From Leptospira sp. 96542 (GTDB lineage Bacteria; Spirochaetota; Leptospiria; Leptospirales; Leptospiraceae), in assembly GCA_029310945.1 (NCBI GenBank), contig JARJFC010000024.1:1-64000 (forward strand): a stretch of 64,000 bases of DNA, written 5' to 3'. Positions within the stretch are counted from its first letter, which is position 1. Every line of letters starts with the position of its first letter. A program made the position numbers and the translations under genes. The notes under the pieces are model-generated. The model made no database searches. It worked only from the letters and a program-made list of their open reading frames with translations, and was not told the origin of the DNA. Positions 1 to 9,309 of the stretch are shown piece after piece.

Positions 1-566
1 ACTTTCTTTGGTGATTCAAAAACGATGGGTGGAAGCTGGGCAGTGTTACGCGTGAGTGCGTCCATTGAAATTTTTAAGCCCGGTGCGATGACTCCACCCA
101 TATATTCTGGTTTTTCATTGATCACACAAAACGTGGTTGCGGTGCCCAAATCCACCAAAATGGCCTTTTTGCCAGGAAAATTTTTTGCACAATAAGCAGC
201 ATTTACCAAACGATCTGCACCGATCTCAAATGGTCTGGGATAACTAATACCAAAATTCAATTTCATCTCATAATGGACACGCATAGGTTGTACTTGAAAC
301 CAATCTTCCACCATACGTTCCACAATGGGATTGAGCGAAGGTACTACACTTGAATAAATAGCTCGTTTGATCCGAGTGGCGTTTACATTCTCTTGGGTCA
401 AAAAACCTTTTAAAAATAAACCAAATTCATCTGATGTACGATCTCGCCGTGTAACAGTACGTTTATGAAACTCCGGGGTTTCTGAACCTTCATGGAAAAT
501 TCCAAATACAGTATTTGTATTTCCAACATCGATGACGAGGAGGAGTGGCGTTTCTTGGTTTGTCAT
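1..566 (-). CDS. coaX: Type III pantothenate kinase, 3' end cut off by window edge
   Basis: This enzyme phosphorylates pantothenate, the first step of coenzyme A synthesis, in the cytoplasm. About 188 N-terminal residues are visible; the C-terminus lies beyond base 1. The translated start ([19 protein letters not shown]) carries the phosphate-binding DxGNT motif of the ASKHA fold. Further in are GADRLVNA and VDLGTATTF, both typical of CoaX. The ATG is at 564-566, directly after the stop codon of birA (TAAATG), so the two are almost certainly co-transcribed. The birA-coaX pairing is common in bacteria. The identification is firm; only completeness is unknown. Confidence 0.95.
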   Translation of the reverse strand, partial: MTNQETPLLLVIDVGNTNTVFGIFHEGSETPEFHKRTVTRRDRTSDEFGLFLKGFLTQENVNATRIKRAIYSSVVPSLNPIVERMVEDWFQVQPMRVHYEMKLNFGISYPRPFEIGADRLVNAAYCAKNFPGKKAILVDLGTATTFCVINEKPEYMGGVIAPGLKISMDALTRNTAQLPPIVFESPKK

Positions 567-1322
567 TTATACGATCCGAAATTTTGGTGAAGTGTCCAGC
601 AGTTCAAATTTTTCGCCTGATTCTGTCATAATCAGTAAAAAACCCATTTCATCAATTCCCAAAACTCGGCCTCGGATCATTTTCTCGTTCCACTCGGTTT
701 CAATCACTTTGTCTTTCAATAATGAATTTGATTCAATCCAAACCAGTTCTTTCAAAATTTGACCTTGGTCCAGTAAGGTAATGAGCGAAAAATTGATCCT
801 TTCCACTAGTTCGGCAGTGAACCTTTCTGAGATCGAATCCCCTAATGGTGCATCCAATAGAAAGGTTGCTTTGGATTCCAATTCTTTTGGAATTTCAGTA
901 CCATAAAAATTCAAACCGATTCCAATGGTAATCCCAAACAAACCATTCAAATATTCAGATTCGATGAGAATTCCACCTACTTTTTTTTCTCTGCGATAGA
1001 TATCGTTTGGCCATTTAATGGTACAATCTTCTTTTCGTTCTGGAAAAAATGAGAGTATTGTTTTTAGTACGGCTCCACCAACAAATAATGAAAATAAAGG
1101 TAGAGAAATTTCAACCGCGGGAATTTGAACTTTTCCAGAAAATACCAATGGATCTTCACCTAACGTACGCCAAACATTTCCAGCTCGACCTTTACCGTCT
1201 GTTTGTTCCCAAGCGATCACCCAAGATCCAAATGGAATGTTTGGATTTTGAATCCATTCGTTTGTGGATTTGACTGATTCTAATCGATTGCCGAGTTCAA
1301 GTTTTAAAAGTTGATATCCCAT
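567..1322 (-). CDS. birA: Biotin--[acetyl-CoA-carboxylase] ligase, no repressor domain
   Basis: The enzyme activates biotin as biotinyl-AMP and transfers it to the biotin carboxyl carrier protein for fatty acid synthesis. The 251-residue protein has the BirA/LPL fold signature: TNEW near residue 20, the biotinyl-AMP loop DGKGRAGNVW around 42-51, KWPNDI and KVGGILIE. It begins at the catalytic domain, so the N-terminal helix-turn-helix of E. coli BirA is absent; this is a group I ligase that should not repress transcription. It is followed without a gap by coaX. Confidence in the function is high. Confidence 0.95.
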   Translation of the reverse strand: MGYQLLKLELGNRLESVKSTNEWIQNPNIPFGSWVIAWEQTDGKGRAGNVWRTLGEDPLVFSGKVQIPAVEISLPLFSLFVGGAVLKTILSFFPERKEDCTIKWPNDIYRREKKVGGILIESEYLNGLFGITIGIGLNFYGTEIPKELESKATFLLDAPLGDSISERFTAELVERINFSLITLLDQGQILKELVWIESNSLLKDKVIETEWNEKMIRGRVLGIDEMGFLLIMTESGEKFELLDTSPKFRIV

Positions 1323-1377
1323 TAGCTTCCATTCAAAGACTGATAACGATTGACGAAAGTAAAAAAAAAATCATTCT

Positions 1378-2199
1378 ATGGTCATGAAGCTCTGCGGACA
1401 AACAGTTCTCATTACTGGCTGCGGGATGGGCATTGGCAAACTGACTGCCACATCACTTGCCAAATTGGGTTGTGATATCATAGGTGTGGATATCAAAGCC
1501 AGTTTGATGAAAGAAGTGAAATCGGAAATTACGTCCCTTGGTCAAAAGTTTTATCCAATGGAATGTGACCTTTCCTCAGAAAAATCAATTGAATCACTTC
1601 TCAAATCCATCCAAAAACAGAAACTTACATTCCAAATTTTAATCAATAACGCAGGCATTGCTCCTTCTGGTCCTTTTACAGATAAAGATTTTTCGGTTTG
1701 GAATAAAACGATGCAAATCAATTTGATTGGGGTAACAAAATTAACTTACCTTTGTCTTCCACTTCTAAAAAAAGAAAGCGAAGCTTGCATCATCAATTTG
1801 GCTAGTATTGCTGGCAAATTTGGATCAGAAGGAACTGTTATTTATTCTGCAACAAAACATGCCGTGGTTGGTTTTTCGCAAGCACTTAGGATGGAACTTG
1901 CAGACACCAAAATAGGCGTTAGTTGGGTTTGCCCGACAATGGTCAATACCCGAATGATAAATGGAGTAAAACCTTCATTTTTCACACCAGTTATCGAACC
2001 TCAGGTCGTCACTGATGCTATTCTTAGAGCCATACAAAAAAATCCAGGAGAAGTAATGGTGCCTGGCATTCTTAGGTTGACTGCGGTCATCCTTCCAGCT
2101 TTATTTCCAAAATTTTCACTTTGGCTTGCCATCAAAACAAAAGCTTCAAAAGGATGGCTTCTTGCAAACAAGGGACTTGAGAAAAATATTCCAATTTAA
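1378..2199 (+). CDS. SDR family oxidoreductase
   Basis: A 273-residue classical short-chain dehydrogenase. The Rossmann motif TGCGMGIG is near residue 14, NNAG near 91, the catalytic Ser is in INLASIAG and the catalytic pair is in YSATK. The C-terminal part (residues 225-250) is hydrophobic, as in SDRs of lipid or retinol-type metabolism, so it may be membrane-associated. The first ATG (1378) is followed by a second at 1384, and either could be used. It lies 12 bp upstream of metF on the same strand and may share its transcript, although no functional link is obvious. The substrate cannot be told from the sequence. Confidence 0.85.
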   Translation: MVMKLCGQTVLITGCGMGIGKLTATSLAKLGCDIIGVDIKASLMKEVKSEITSLGQKFYPMECDLSSEKSIESLLKSIQKQKLTFQILINNAGIAPSGPFTDKDFSVWNKTMQINLIGVTKLTYLCLPLLKKESEACIINLASIAGKFGSEGTVIYSATKHAVVGFSQALRMELADTKIGVSWVCPTMVNTRMINGVKPSFFTPVIEPQVVTDAILRAIQKNPGEVMVPGILRLTAVILPALFPKFSLWLAIKTKASKGWLLANKGLEKNIPI

Positions 2200-2211
2200 A
2201 AAATTGTAATT

Positions 2212-3099
2212 ATGCATATCTCCGAAGTACTAGGTCGCAAACAAACCACTATCAGTTTTGAATTTTTTCCTCCAAAAAATGCAGAATCATCTGAGGATTT
2301 GTTTAAAACCATTCAAGATCTATCGGCATTGAATCCTGCTTATGTCAGTGTAACTTATGGTGCAGGTGGATCCACACGTGATTTAACACACGATTTAGTT
2401 GTAAAACTACAAAAAGAAACTGGCTTAACAATTGTTAGTCATCTAACTTGTGTAGGTTCAACCAAAGAGCAAATCAAAGAAATTTTAACTCGGTATCGGA
2501 GTTCTGGCATCCACAACATTATGGCTCTCCGTGGAGATCCACCCAAAGGACAGACAGACTTCATAAAAACAGAAAATGGTTTTGAATATGCAGGTGAACT
2601 TGTTGCCTTCATTAAAAAAGAATTTCCTGAAATGGGAATTGGTGTTGCTGGTTTTCCAGAAGGTCACCCTGCAACACCCAATCGATTGAAAGAAATTGAA
2701 TATCTAAAATGGAAAGTTGACCAAGGTGTTGATTACATCTGTACTCAGTTATTTTTTAATAATAATTATTATTATGATTTTGTAGAAAGATGTGAAATTG
2801 CTGGTATTAAAGTACCCATCATAGCAGGAATTATGCCAATTACCTCTCGTAAGGGCATGGCTCGTATGGCAGAACTTTCGCTCGGGTCTAATTTTCCGGC
2901 AAAACTTTTAAAATCTTTATCGCGTGCGGAAGACGATGTTTATGCAGAAAATGTTGGTATCCATTGGGCAACAGAACAAGTAAGAGATTTACTGGATCAT
3001 AAAATTGCGGGCATCCATATGTATACGCTTAACAAATCTAAGGCGACAAGAAAAATTTACGAATCACTCGGAATCAGGGATTTCAACTCCCTCTCCTAA
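2212..3099 (+). CDS. metF: 5,10-methylenetetrahydrofolate reductase
   Basis: MetF reduces methylene-THF to methyl-THF with FAD, supplying the methyl group for methionine synthesis. The 295-residue length is normal. Family motifs seen are SFEFFPPKN near residue 16, VSVTYGAGGST, HLTCVGST, NIMALRGDPP (flavin contact) and the FPEGHP loop. Its last 36 bp overlap the 3' end of the convergent MORN lipoprotein gene. No SAM or cobalamin riboswitch is visible upstream, where the SDR gene is only 12 bp away. Confidence 0.96.
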   Translation: MHISEVLGRKQTTISFEFFPPKNAESSEDLFKTIQDLSALNPAYVSVTYGAGGSTRDLTHDLVVKLQKETGLTIVSHLTCVGSTKEQIKEILTRYRSSGIHNIMALRGDPPKGQTDFIKTENGFEYAGELVAFIKKEFPEMGIGVAGFPEGHPATPNRLKEIEYLKWKVDQGVDYICTQLFFNNNYYYDFVERCEIAGIKVPIIAGIMPITSRKGMARMAELSLGSNFPAKLLKSLSRAEDDVYAENVGIHWATEQVRDLLDHKIAGIHMYTLNKSKATRKIYESLGIRDFNSLS

Positions 3100-3561
3100 T
3101 TTGGTTTTTGATTCGAGGGATTGGTTTGTATTTATACTCCAATCCCCTTCCCATACCAAACTGCCTTTGGCATTTACGATTTTTACCTGCCCTGAAAGTA
3201 CATCGTCCACCCATTCTCCCTCCAAAATGAGCCCGTCATTAAAATGATACTTACCGGATCCGTTTCGTTTGCCCTTATGATAATACCCGACGAAACGATC
3301 ACCAGACTCATAGAGATAAACTCCATTGCCTTCTCTCAGATTGGATTTATATTCGCCTTCGAACCTGTCGCCATTATGGTAAGTATAGACCCCCACTCCT
3401 TCTTTCGAATTTTCTAAAAAATTGCCAGAAAATGAATCTCCATTTTCATAAGGAACCGTATGCCAACCATTTCTGCATTCGGTGGTTTCACAATTTTTTT
3501 GAGTGGTAACACAAAAACAAAATAAACTCAATAAAAGAATGACTACAATTTTAAAATGCAT
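3064..3561 (-). CDS. MORN-repeat lipoprotein
   Basis: A 165-residue exported protein. An N-terminal hydrophobic segment (residues 3-18) ends in Cys residues (LFCFC) that could act as a spirochaetal lipobox. Residues 35-125 hold four to five MORN repeats of the pattern YxxGDxFxGxFxxxxxxGxGxY (for example YHNGDRFEGEY, YESGDRFVGYY). MORN repeats form extended beta hairpins and often bind lipids or serve as scaffolds. The role here is unknown. The 3' end overlaps metF by 36 bp in convergent orientation. Confidence 0.85.
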   Translation of the reverse strand: MHFKIVVILLLSLFCFCVTTQKNCETTECRNGWHTVPYENGDSFSGNFLENSKEGVGVYTYHNGDRFEGEYKSNLREGNGVYLYESGDRFVGYYHKGKRNGSGKYHFNDGLILEGEWVDDVLSGQVKIVNAKGSLVWEGDWSINTNQSLESKTKLGEGVEIPDSE

Positions 3562-3637
3562 ACGATTTAATATATCCTAGTATTTTACGTTAAGAATATA
3601 AAACAGCCATTATTTTAATTGAAGGAAACAGTTTACT

Positions 3638-4006
3638 ATGTCGCAGAAAAAAGTCCTGATCATTGATGATAGTACAGTCACGAGACTTATGATAAAAAAA
3701 ATAATTTTGCAAACCAATCCAAATTGTGAAATTGAAGAGGCAGATACTGCTGATAAAGTTCAGGAATTATTCCCTATTCAACCAAACTTTGATTTGATCA
3801 CCCTCGACCAAAACATGCCAGGAAATCTTTCGGGATTGGATCTGGTAGAAAACTGGAAAACAAAACAACAAGACCTTTCCATAGTGCTCATAACAGCCAA
3901 TATCCAAGATACAATTAAAAATAGAGCAAAATCACTTGGAATTGACTTAGTCGAAAAACCAATATCTCTCGAGAAGTTATCACCTTATATTCAGCAATAC
4001 TTATGA
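3638..4006 (+). CDS. CheY-like single-domain response regulator
   Basis: A 122-residue receiver domain with no output domain. The acidic pocket is D10-D11, the phospho-acceptor is D57 (LITLDQNMPG), the switch residue is T86 (VLITAN) and the conserved Lys is K107 (EKPIS). Such proteins signal by protein-protein contact, classically with the flagellar switch. Its stop overlaps the start of the CheC-like gene (ATGA at 4003-4006), so the two are translationally coupled. CheC proteins dephosphorylate CheY-P, which makes the neighbour its likely phosphatase, and the third gene, a hybrid kinase, its likely phosphate source. Confidence 0.92.
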   Translation: MSQKKVLIIDDSTVTRLMIKKIILQTNPNCEIEEADTADKVQELFPIQPNFDLITLDQNMPGNLSGLDLVENWKTKQQDLSIVLITANIQDTIKNRAKSLGIDLVEKPISLEKLSPYIQQYL

Positions 4007-4602
4007 ATTATATTTCCAACCTTGAAAAAGATTCTCTCTGCGAATTATTCAATATTAGTTTGGGTGCGGCAGCTAAATTACTTAGCGAAATGGTTTCTGA
4101 TGAAATTTTATTAACTGTTCCAACATTAAATCTAATCACTTCAGAGGAAGCTTTGAGTCTTCAAAATTTAAAAAATAGAGATGTTTGTACAATAGATCAA
4201 AAGTTTGTTGGTGGTCTTGGTGATGGGTCTGCATTCCTATTGTTCCATAAGAGTTCAAGCTTAGAAATTGTCAAAATGATGTTAAAGGATTATATTCCAA
4301 TCAACGAAGTTTCTCAATTCGAAAAAGATGCCCTTAGCGAAATCGGTAATATCATCCTAAATTCAATTTTATCTAATTTGGCTAAGATTTCTGAGTTAAA
4401 AATCGAAACGAGAGTTCCGATTTTCTTTTCTGGAAAATATGAAGAAGTAATAAATTCTAACAAAACACAAGGTGAGGATTCAATTTTACTTGTTTTTATT
4501 GATTATACTTTAAAAGGAAAAGATGTAAAAGGTTATATCTTTTTTATTTTAGAGTTTTCAAGTATTAAAAATTTGTCTAATGTACTATTGAATAAGATGT
4601 AA
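4003..4602 (+). CDS. CheC-family (CheC/CheX/FliY) phosphatase-like protein
   Basis: A 199-residue protein with two copies of the CheC active-site pattern (acid, x3, E, x2, N, then Pro about 22 residues on). The first is LCELFNIS around residues 12-19 followed by TVP near 40; the second is LSEIGNII around 110-117 followed by RVP. The intact E/N pairs suggest an active CheY-P phosphatase. It starts inside the stop of the CheY-like gene and ends 4 bp before the hybrid kinase, forming one operon. No chemoreceptor, CheA or CheW gene is in the window. FliY/CheX-like roles are alternatives. Confidence 0.82.
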   Translation: MNYISNLEKDSLCELFNISLGAAAKLLSEMVSDEILLTVPTLNLITSEEALSLQNLKNRDVCTIDQKFVGGLGDGSAFLLFHKSSSLEIVKMMLKDYIPINEVSQFEKDALSEIGNIILNSILSNLAKISELKIETRVPIFFSGKYEEVINSNKTQGEDSILLVFIDYTLKGKDVKGYIFFILEFSSIKNLSNVLLNKM

Positions 4603-4606
4603 AAAG

Positions 4607-6214
4607 GTGCCACACTTAACAAATGTAACACTAAAAAATATTGTCAATAAGTCTGGAATTGGGATTTTAATCGTTGACAAATCTTTAACCATTTTACTTG
4701 CCAATCAATGGTTTTTTAACCATTCGTATGAAACAATTGGGCAAAAAAATTTTCTGGATGTATTTCCCGATTTAAAGAACTCTCGTACGTTTCAGTCCAT
4801 ATTACAATGTTTAGAATTTTCACAGTATTCCATCCTTACACATACTTTAAACCCATTCCCATTTCCATTATTTGAATCCAAAAAACACAAACAAAACAAC
4901 GAACGGCTATATCAATATTTACATATTATCCCCATTTCTGTAGAAGAAACGGATGAAATATTTTGTATGATCCAAATTACGGATGTATCACAACAAGTTG
5001 TTCGCGAAAAACTTTTGCGTGAACAAATGAATTTGGCAAATTTACACAAAGAAGAAGCAGAAAAAGCATCCCAAGCAAAATCTGATTTTTTAGCTTCCAT
5101 GAGCCACGAAATCAGAACACCACTCAATGCTATCCTTGGAATGGCAGAAACTTTGGAAGAAACGAATTTAACCACCGAACAATACGAGTATCTCAAAGTT
5201 TTGAAAAATTCAAGCAAAGCTCTATATAATATCATCAACGATATTTTAGATTTATCTCGGATCGAAGCTGGCAAGTTAGAAATTGAAGCGGAATCATTCT
5301 TTATACAAAATGTATTAGCCGATACGGTTTCCATATTTCAAAGTAAGGCAAAAACAAAAGGTATCGACATCAATTTAGACGTTGATGAAACGATCGCCAG
5401 CGAGGTATTAGGTGATGCAACTCGGCTCCAACAAATTCTAATCAATCTCATCGGTAATTCAATGAAATTTACGGAATTTGGTTTCATCAAAATTTCCGCG
5501 TCACTCAATGAAGATAAAACGATGATTCAATGTTCTGTGGAGGACTCAGGCATTGGGATTCCTCACGAAAAAATAAATTCTATTTTCGAAAGTTTTACCC
5601 AAGTAGATAATTCAACCACTCGTAAATACGGTGGTACTGGTCTTGGGCTTACGATAACAAAAAGGTTAATTGAACTTATGGGTGGTAATATATTTGTTAC
5701 AAGCGAAATCGGGAAAGGTTCGAAATTTATTTTCAGTTTTTCTTACAAACCGAAAGAAATTGTCAAAGCTTCAGATAACAAACATTATCCTTGGTTTTCG
5801 CTTGAGGTTCCGCCGCCAGAAGAGTTTCCAACAACCCATATACTACTCGCAGAAGATTCTGAAGAAAATGTATTTTTAATCAAAACATTTTTCCGCAAGT
5901 ATCCCATTCATTTGCATATTGCCTATAATGGAAAGGAAGCTATAGAAAAATACCAATCACAACATTTTGATTTGATATTAATGGATATGCAAATGCCAAT
6001 TGTGGATGGTATTGAAGCAATCAAACAAATTCGATCAATTGAAAAATCCAAACTCATTCCAACTTCTAGGTCAATTCCCATCATTGGACTTTCTGCCAAT
6101 GTCCAAAAAGAAGATATCCGCAAAAGTTTTTTTGCCGGAGCCACTTCCTACATTACAAAACCTGTCAAACGCTATGATCTTTTGAAAGTAATATACTTTT
6201 ACAAAGCTTTATAA
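4607..6214 (+). CDS. Hybrid sensor histidine kinase (PAS-HisKA-HATPase-REC)
   Basis: A 535-residue cytoplasmic kinase with a GTG start at 4607. Residues 10-135 look like a PAS domain, 136-160 form a short coiled coil, and the H-box FLASMSHEIRTPLNAILGM places the phospho-His at H167. The N box (LINLIGNSMKFTE, near 278-290), G1 (DSGIGIP) and G2 (GGTGLGL) boxes are intact. The C-terminal receiver (residues 411-535) has EDS, phospho-acceptor D460 (LILMDMQMP) and a conserved Lys (ITKPV). There is no transmembrane segment. It is the third gene of the CheY-CheC operon, so phosphoryl exchange with that CheY is the simplest inference. Confidence 0.93.
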   Translation: MPHLTNVTLKNIVNKSGIGILIVDKSLTILLANQWFFNHSYETIGQKNFLDVFPDLKNSRTFQSILQCLEFSQYSILTHTLNPFPFPLFESKKHKQNNERLYQYLHIIPISVEETDEIFCMIQITDVSQQVVREKLLREQMNLANLHKEEAEKASQAKSDFLASMSHEIRTPLNAILGMAETLEETNLTTEQYEYLKVLKNSSKALYNIINDILDLSRIEAGKLEIEAESFFIQNVLADTVSIFQSKAKTKGIDINLDVDETIASEVLGDATRLQQILINLIGNSMKFTEFGFIKISASLNEDKTMIQCSVEDSGIGIPHEKINSIFESFTQVDNSTTRKYGGTGLGLTITKRLIELMGGNIFVTSEIGKGSKFIFSFSYKPKEIVKASDNKHYPWFSLEVPPPEEFPTTHILLAEDSEENVFLIKTFFRKYPIHLHIAYNGKEAIEKYQSQHFDLILMDMQMPIVDGIEAIKQIRSIEKSKLIPTSRSIPIIGLSANVQKEDIRKSFFAGATSYITKPVKRYDLLKVIYFYKAL

Positions 6215-6216
6215 AA

Positions 6217-6750
6217 TTAACGTCTTTCTTGCCTTTTCAAATTTAATCTTTCTTTATTGTTCTGTGGAATGGGTCTCGAGTTTCTATCAATTTCCAAGAG
6301 AGAATCTTTCGTAAATTTACCAATGGTTTTATCTTGCACAAATTTTTTTAGAAAATTTGTCCGTTTGTTTGGATTGTCCTTCAAAACTTTAGAATACGAT
6401 TGAATTGCTACTTTCCTGATATGAGCATTTTCTGATGAATTTCCAATCGTAGATTCAAGTGTTTTCGTTGTAGATTCTGTAGAATACAATTCCATTACTC
6501 GAATGGCTCTTGCCTTCACGAATACATAACTGTCTTTTGAATTCAGCAGATGGATCAGATAAAACAACGGATCCGGAGTTAGTGTTTCTAATCTTTCCCT
6601 CAGTACAATTGGTTCTTCCGCATGCCTTGTATTGGACAAAACTTCTTTTACTTTTTCGTATAAAATTGGATCTACCGATTCAGCAAAAATTGGTTCGCTA
6701 AACAAAAACAAGGCGAAAATAAAAAATAGGAGATGATGCGTCGTTTTCAT
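6217..6750 (-). CDS. Exported HEAT-like helical protein, function unknown
   Basis: A 177-residue protein with a clear signal peptide (basic start, hydrophobic 8-18, cleavage near FAES). The mature part has repeating helical blocks (LYLIHLLNSKDSYVFVKARAIRVMELY, broken here by short loops) that resemble HEAT/armadillo repeats, and a basic C-terminus ending RRQERR. It lies 1 bp downstream of the metalloprotease lipoprotein gene and is probably translated from the same message. It faces the hybrid kinase gene with only 2 bp between them. No specific function can be assigned. Confidence 0.7.
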   Translation of the reverse strand: MKTTHHLLFFIFALFLFSEPIFAESVDPILYEKVKEVLSNTRHAEEPIVLRERLETLTPDPLFYLIHLLNSKDSYVFVKARAIRVMELYSTESTTKTLESTIGNSSENAHIRKVAIQSYSKVLKDNPNKRTNFLKKFVQDKTIGKFTKDSLLEIDRNSRPIPQNNKERLNLKRQERR

Positions 6751-6751
6751 T

Positions 6752-8122
6752 TTAATATACCAAAGGATTTAATCTTAAAATCCACCCTTGTTCTGCAGTG
6801 ATTTCCCCTTGGGTGAATCCCACCGTACCAGTCCAAAACATCATATTCCGCGCTCCGGAATTAGTAGAACCCGTTCCCAAACATTCTCCAATACTCATTG
6901 TCCCACTCGTATCCGCATCATTCAGAGCACTGCATGCAGGTGTATCACGCAAAGGATCCTTATCCCCTACGGCACCAGTGTCACCTCCTGATTCAATCAA
7001 ATGCCATAAACCTAAAAAGTGACCTGCTTCATGTGACATGGTCTCACCAAGTAACAACTGCTCATCGCTTGTAAATGGATCCCCTGTATTTGAAATCATC
7101 CTATGTGTTTCGATAAAAACCACCATGCCTGACTGGCGGGTACCAAGTATGGTGGCAGGTCCTGGGATCCCCCCCGAAACACCGAGTACTCCCCCATATT
7201 GTAATTCTTCACTCACTACAAACAGATTGAGAGCATTTGATTTCCCAACATTGGCCGTTGTCGAAAAAAGCCCACCCAAACTCCCTGGACTATTACCTGC
7301 TGTGGACAAATTAGAAATGGAAAAGAAATTACTCGAATTGAGTGTACTAAAATTAAAATTTAATTTTATCCGCACCGTATTTTGCGAATAATTTTGCCTC
7401 CACTTATTCAAAGCTAAGGCGAGTCCCGCTTCTGATTGGATAGGGTAAGAAAGATTAGAACCATCATTTACAAAAATGATATTCACATCCAAATTTTTTT
7501 CCGTCTGCCAAACATGAGATAGACCACTGGAAGAAGAAGTTGCGTCGGTTGTTTGGAATGTCAATTCATCAGTTTCCAATTCCCGACAAGATTTAATGAT
7601 GGTTGCCGTGGTTGGAATGGAGTTAACAAAATTAAAATCCACACCCAAATTTTGGCTGGATGAGGCAGTATTCAAAATACTGACAGCTGGATCCGTTGCA
7701 TAAAATGTATCCTTTCCATACGGGAGCATTGAGGTCGAAGACCCAACTGGCACATAAGAGAGTAAATCTCTATTGAAGAATGCTGATCCATAATCGAACC
7801 GATTTGTATAATTTACAGGAAATAAATAATGAGGTACTGATGGATCCTGATCGAGAAAAAATTGAACCATCGGTTGGGTACGGTGTAAGGAAAAAGGATA
7901 AACTTGTGAATAATTGACTGGAACTCCCAAACCCACATCCCAAGTGCCAATGGAAGTCACATTGAGTGATTCTTTTGCCACGCAAGGCCCGTTAGATGCA
8001 TTTAAAAAAGCATTGAGAAGCAAAAGAGTGAGGATATCGCCAGTAGAATCTGGCCTTTTTTGGTTACACGAAACCAAAGAGAACAAAAACAGAAAAATAA
8101 AAAATAAATTTTTCCTTCGCAT
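6752..8122 (-). CDS. Lipoprotein zinc metalloprotease, pappalysin-like (M43)
   Basis: A 456-residue lipoprotein: hydrophobic residues 5-18 followed by a LVSC lipobox. The zinc site HEAGHFLGLWH at 364-374 is the extended HExxHxxGxxH of metzincins, and the later NMMFW (426-430) fits the Met-turn of the M43 family. Cys-containing segments (DTPACSAL, IGECLG) between the two are also typical of M43. The protein is expected on the cell surface or in the periplasm as a protease; its target is unknown. Residues 20-360 show no domain I recognise. It is the first gene of a two-gene unit with the HEAT-like protein. Confidence 0.85.
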   Translation of the reverse strand: MRRKNLFFIFLFLFSLVSCNQKRPDSTGDILTLLLLNAFLNASNGPCVAKESLNVTSIGTWDVGLGVPVNYSQVYPFSLHRTQPMVQFFLDQDPSVPHYLFPVNYTNRFDYGSAFFNRDLLSYVPVGSSTSMLPYGKDTFYATDPAVSILNTASSSQNLGVDFNFVNSIPTTATIIKSCRELETDELTFQTTDATSSSSGLSHVWQTEKNLDVNIIFVNDGSNLSYPIQSEAGLALALNKWRQNYSQNTVRIKLNFNFSTLNSSNFFSISNLSTAGNSPGSLGGLFSTTANVGKSNALNLFVVSEELQYGGVLGVSGGIPGPATILGTRQSGMVVFIETHRMISNTGDPFTSDEQLLLGETMSHEAGHFLGLWHLIESGGDTGAVGDKDPLRDTPACSALNDADTSGTMSIGECLGTGSTNSGARNMMFWTGTVGFTQGEITAEQGWILRLNPLVY

Positions 8123-8181
8123 AATTTACATAACAATCAAAACTTATTTATTTTTCTGTTCCACTAAATTTTATATATTTT

Positions 8182-9243
8182 TTACGTTTTTGCCTCCGCC
8201 AAACGTTTAGCACGATCCTCTTGGACCAATGCATCGATGAGTTCGTCCAAATCACCTTCCATTATGGCAGGCAAATTATGACTTGTATAACCAATACGAT
8301 GGTCAGTACAACGTCCTTGTGGAAAATTATAAGTTCGGATACGTTCCGATCGATCTCCCGATCCTACTTGCGCTTTTTTTAGAGCGTCAGCACTCTGTTT
8401 GGCGGCCTCAACTTGTTGGTCGATGATGCGAGCACGCAAAACGCGCATTGCCTTATCTCTGTTTTTAATTTGTGAACGTTCTTCCTGGGACGCAACAACA
8501 ATCCCGGTTGGAATATGTGTGATACGGACTGCAGAATCTGTTGTATTCACGTGCTGCCCTCCAGAACCAGAGGAACGGTAAACGTCTATTCGTAAATCCC
8601 CATCTCTGATTTCGACTTCTCTTTCTTCAACCTCTGGTAAAATAGCAACCGTTACAGCTGATGTGTGAATCCTTCCACCCGACTCCGTTTCTGGTATGCG
8701 TTGGACTCGGTGAGTTCCAGATTCAAATTTAAAAAAATCATAAGCTCTATCATCTTCTAAAGAAAATACGATTTCTTTATAACCACCAATTCCAGTTTGG
8801 CTCATATCAATGATTTCCGCTCGCATCCCTTTTTTATCTGCAAATTTGTTATACATCCGAAAAAGATCTGCACAAAACAAACCAGATTCTTCACCTCCAG
8901 TTCCTGCTCGGATTTCAACCAGTATATTTTTGCCCGAATTTTCATCAGGAGGTAATAACATAATTTCCAGCTCTTTGGCGAGGTTTTCTAATTTTTTTTC
9001 TCCCTCTTCCATTTCCATTTTCAACATACCAAACATTTCAGGATCAGATTCCGATTCTAAAAGTTTTTTTGCATCTGCACAATCTTTGGTAATGTTTAAA
9101 TATTCGACTGCTTTGTTATATACAGGAGTTAGGCGAGATCTTTCTTTCGATAGATTTTTAAGAGTATCGGAAGCAGTTGCTTTTCCCAACTCATCCTCGA
9201 TGCGGAGGTATTTTTCTTGAATTTTTTTCAACCTATCTATCAT
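8182..9243 (-). CDS. prfA: Peptide chain release factor 1
   Basis: RF1 recognises UAA and UAG stop codons and triggers peptidyl-tRNA hydrolysis. The start is set at the ATG at 9243 ([12 protein letters not shown]), giving 353 residues, close to the usual 355-360; an upstream in-frame extension of 31 residues is hydrophobic and not conserved in type. The catalytic GGQ is at about 228-230 within [16 protein letters not shown], and a PET tripeptide (RIPETE) occurs just before GGRIHTS. The HTSAVTV segment is also typical. The gene diverges from the EcsC-like gene. Confidence 0.96.
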   Translation of the reverse strand: MIDRLKKIQEKYLRIEDELGKATASDTLKNLSKERSRLTPVYNKAVEYLNITKDCADAKKLLESESDPEMFGMLKMEMEEGEKKLENLAKELEIMLLPPDENSGKNILVEIRAGTGGEESGLFCADLFRMYNKFADKKGMRAEIIDMSQTGIGGYKEIVFSLEDDRAYDFFKFESGTHRVQRIPETESGGRIHTSAVTVAILPEVEEREVEIRDGDLRIDVYRSSGSGGQHVNTTDSAVRITHIPTGIVVASQEERSQIKNRDKAMRVLRARIIDQQVEAAKQSADALKKAQVGSGDRSERIRTYNFPQGRCTDHRIGYTSHNLPAIMEGDLDELIDALVQEDRAKRLAEAKT

Positions 9244-9309
9244 ATCTATGGAAAGGATACAGAATGCCTGATTTTGATAAACCAAAAACTGGCGAGGAAA
9301 CAGAAACAA

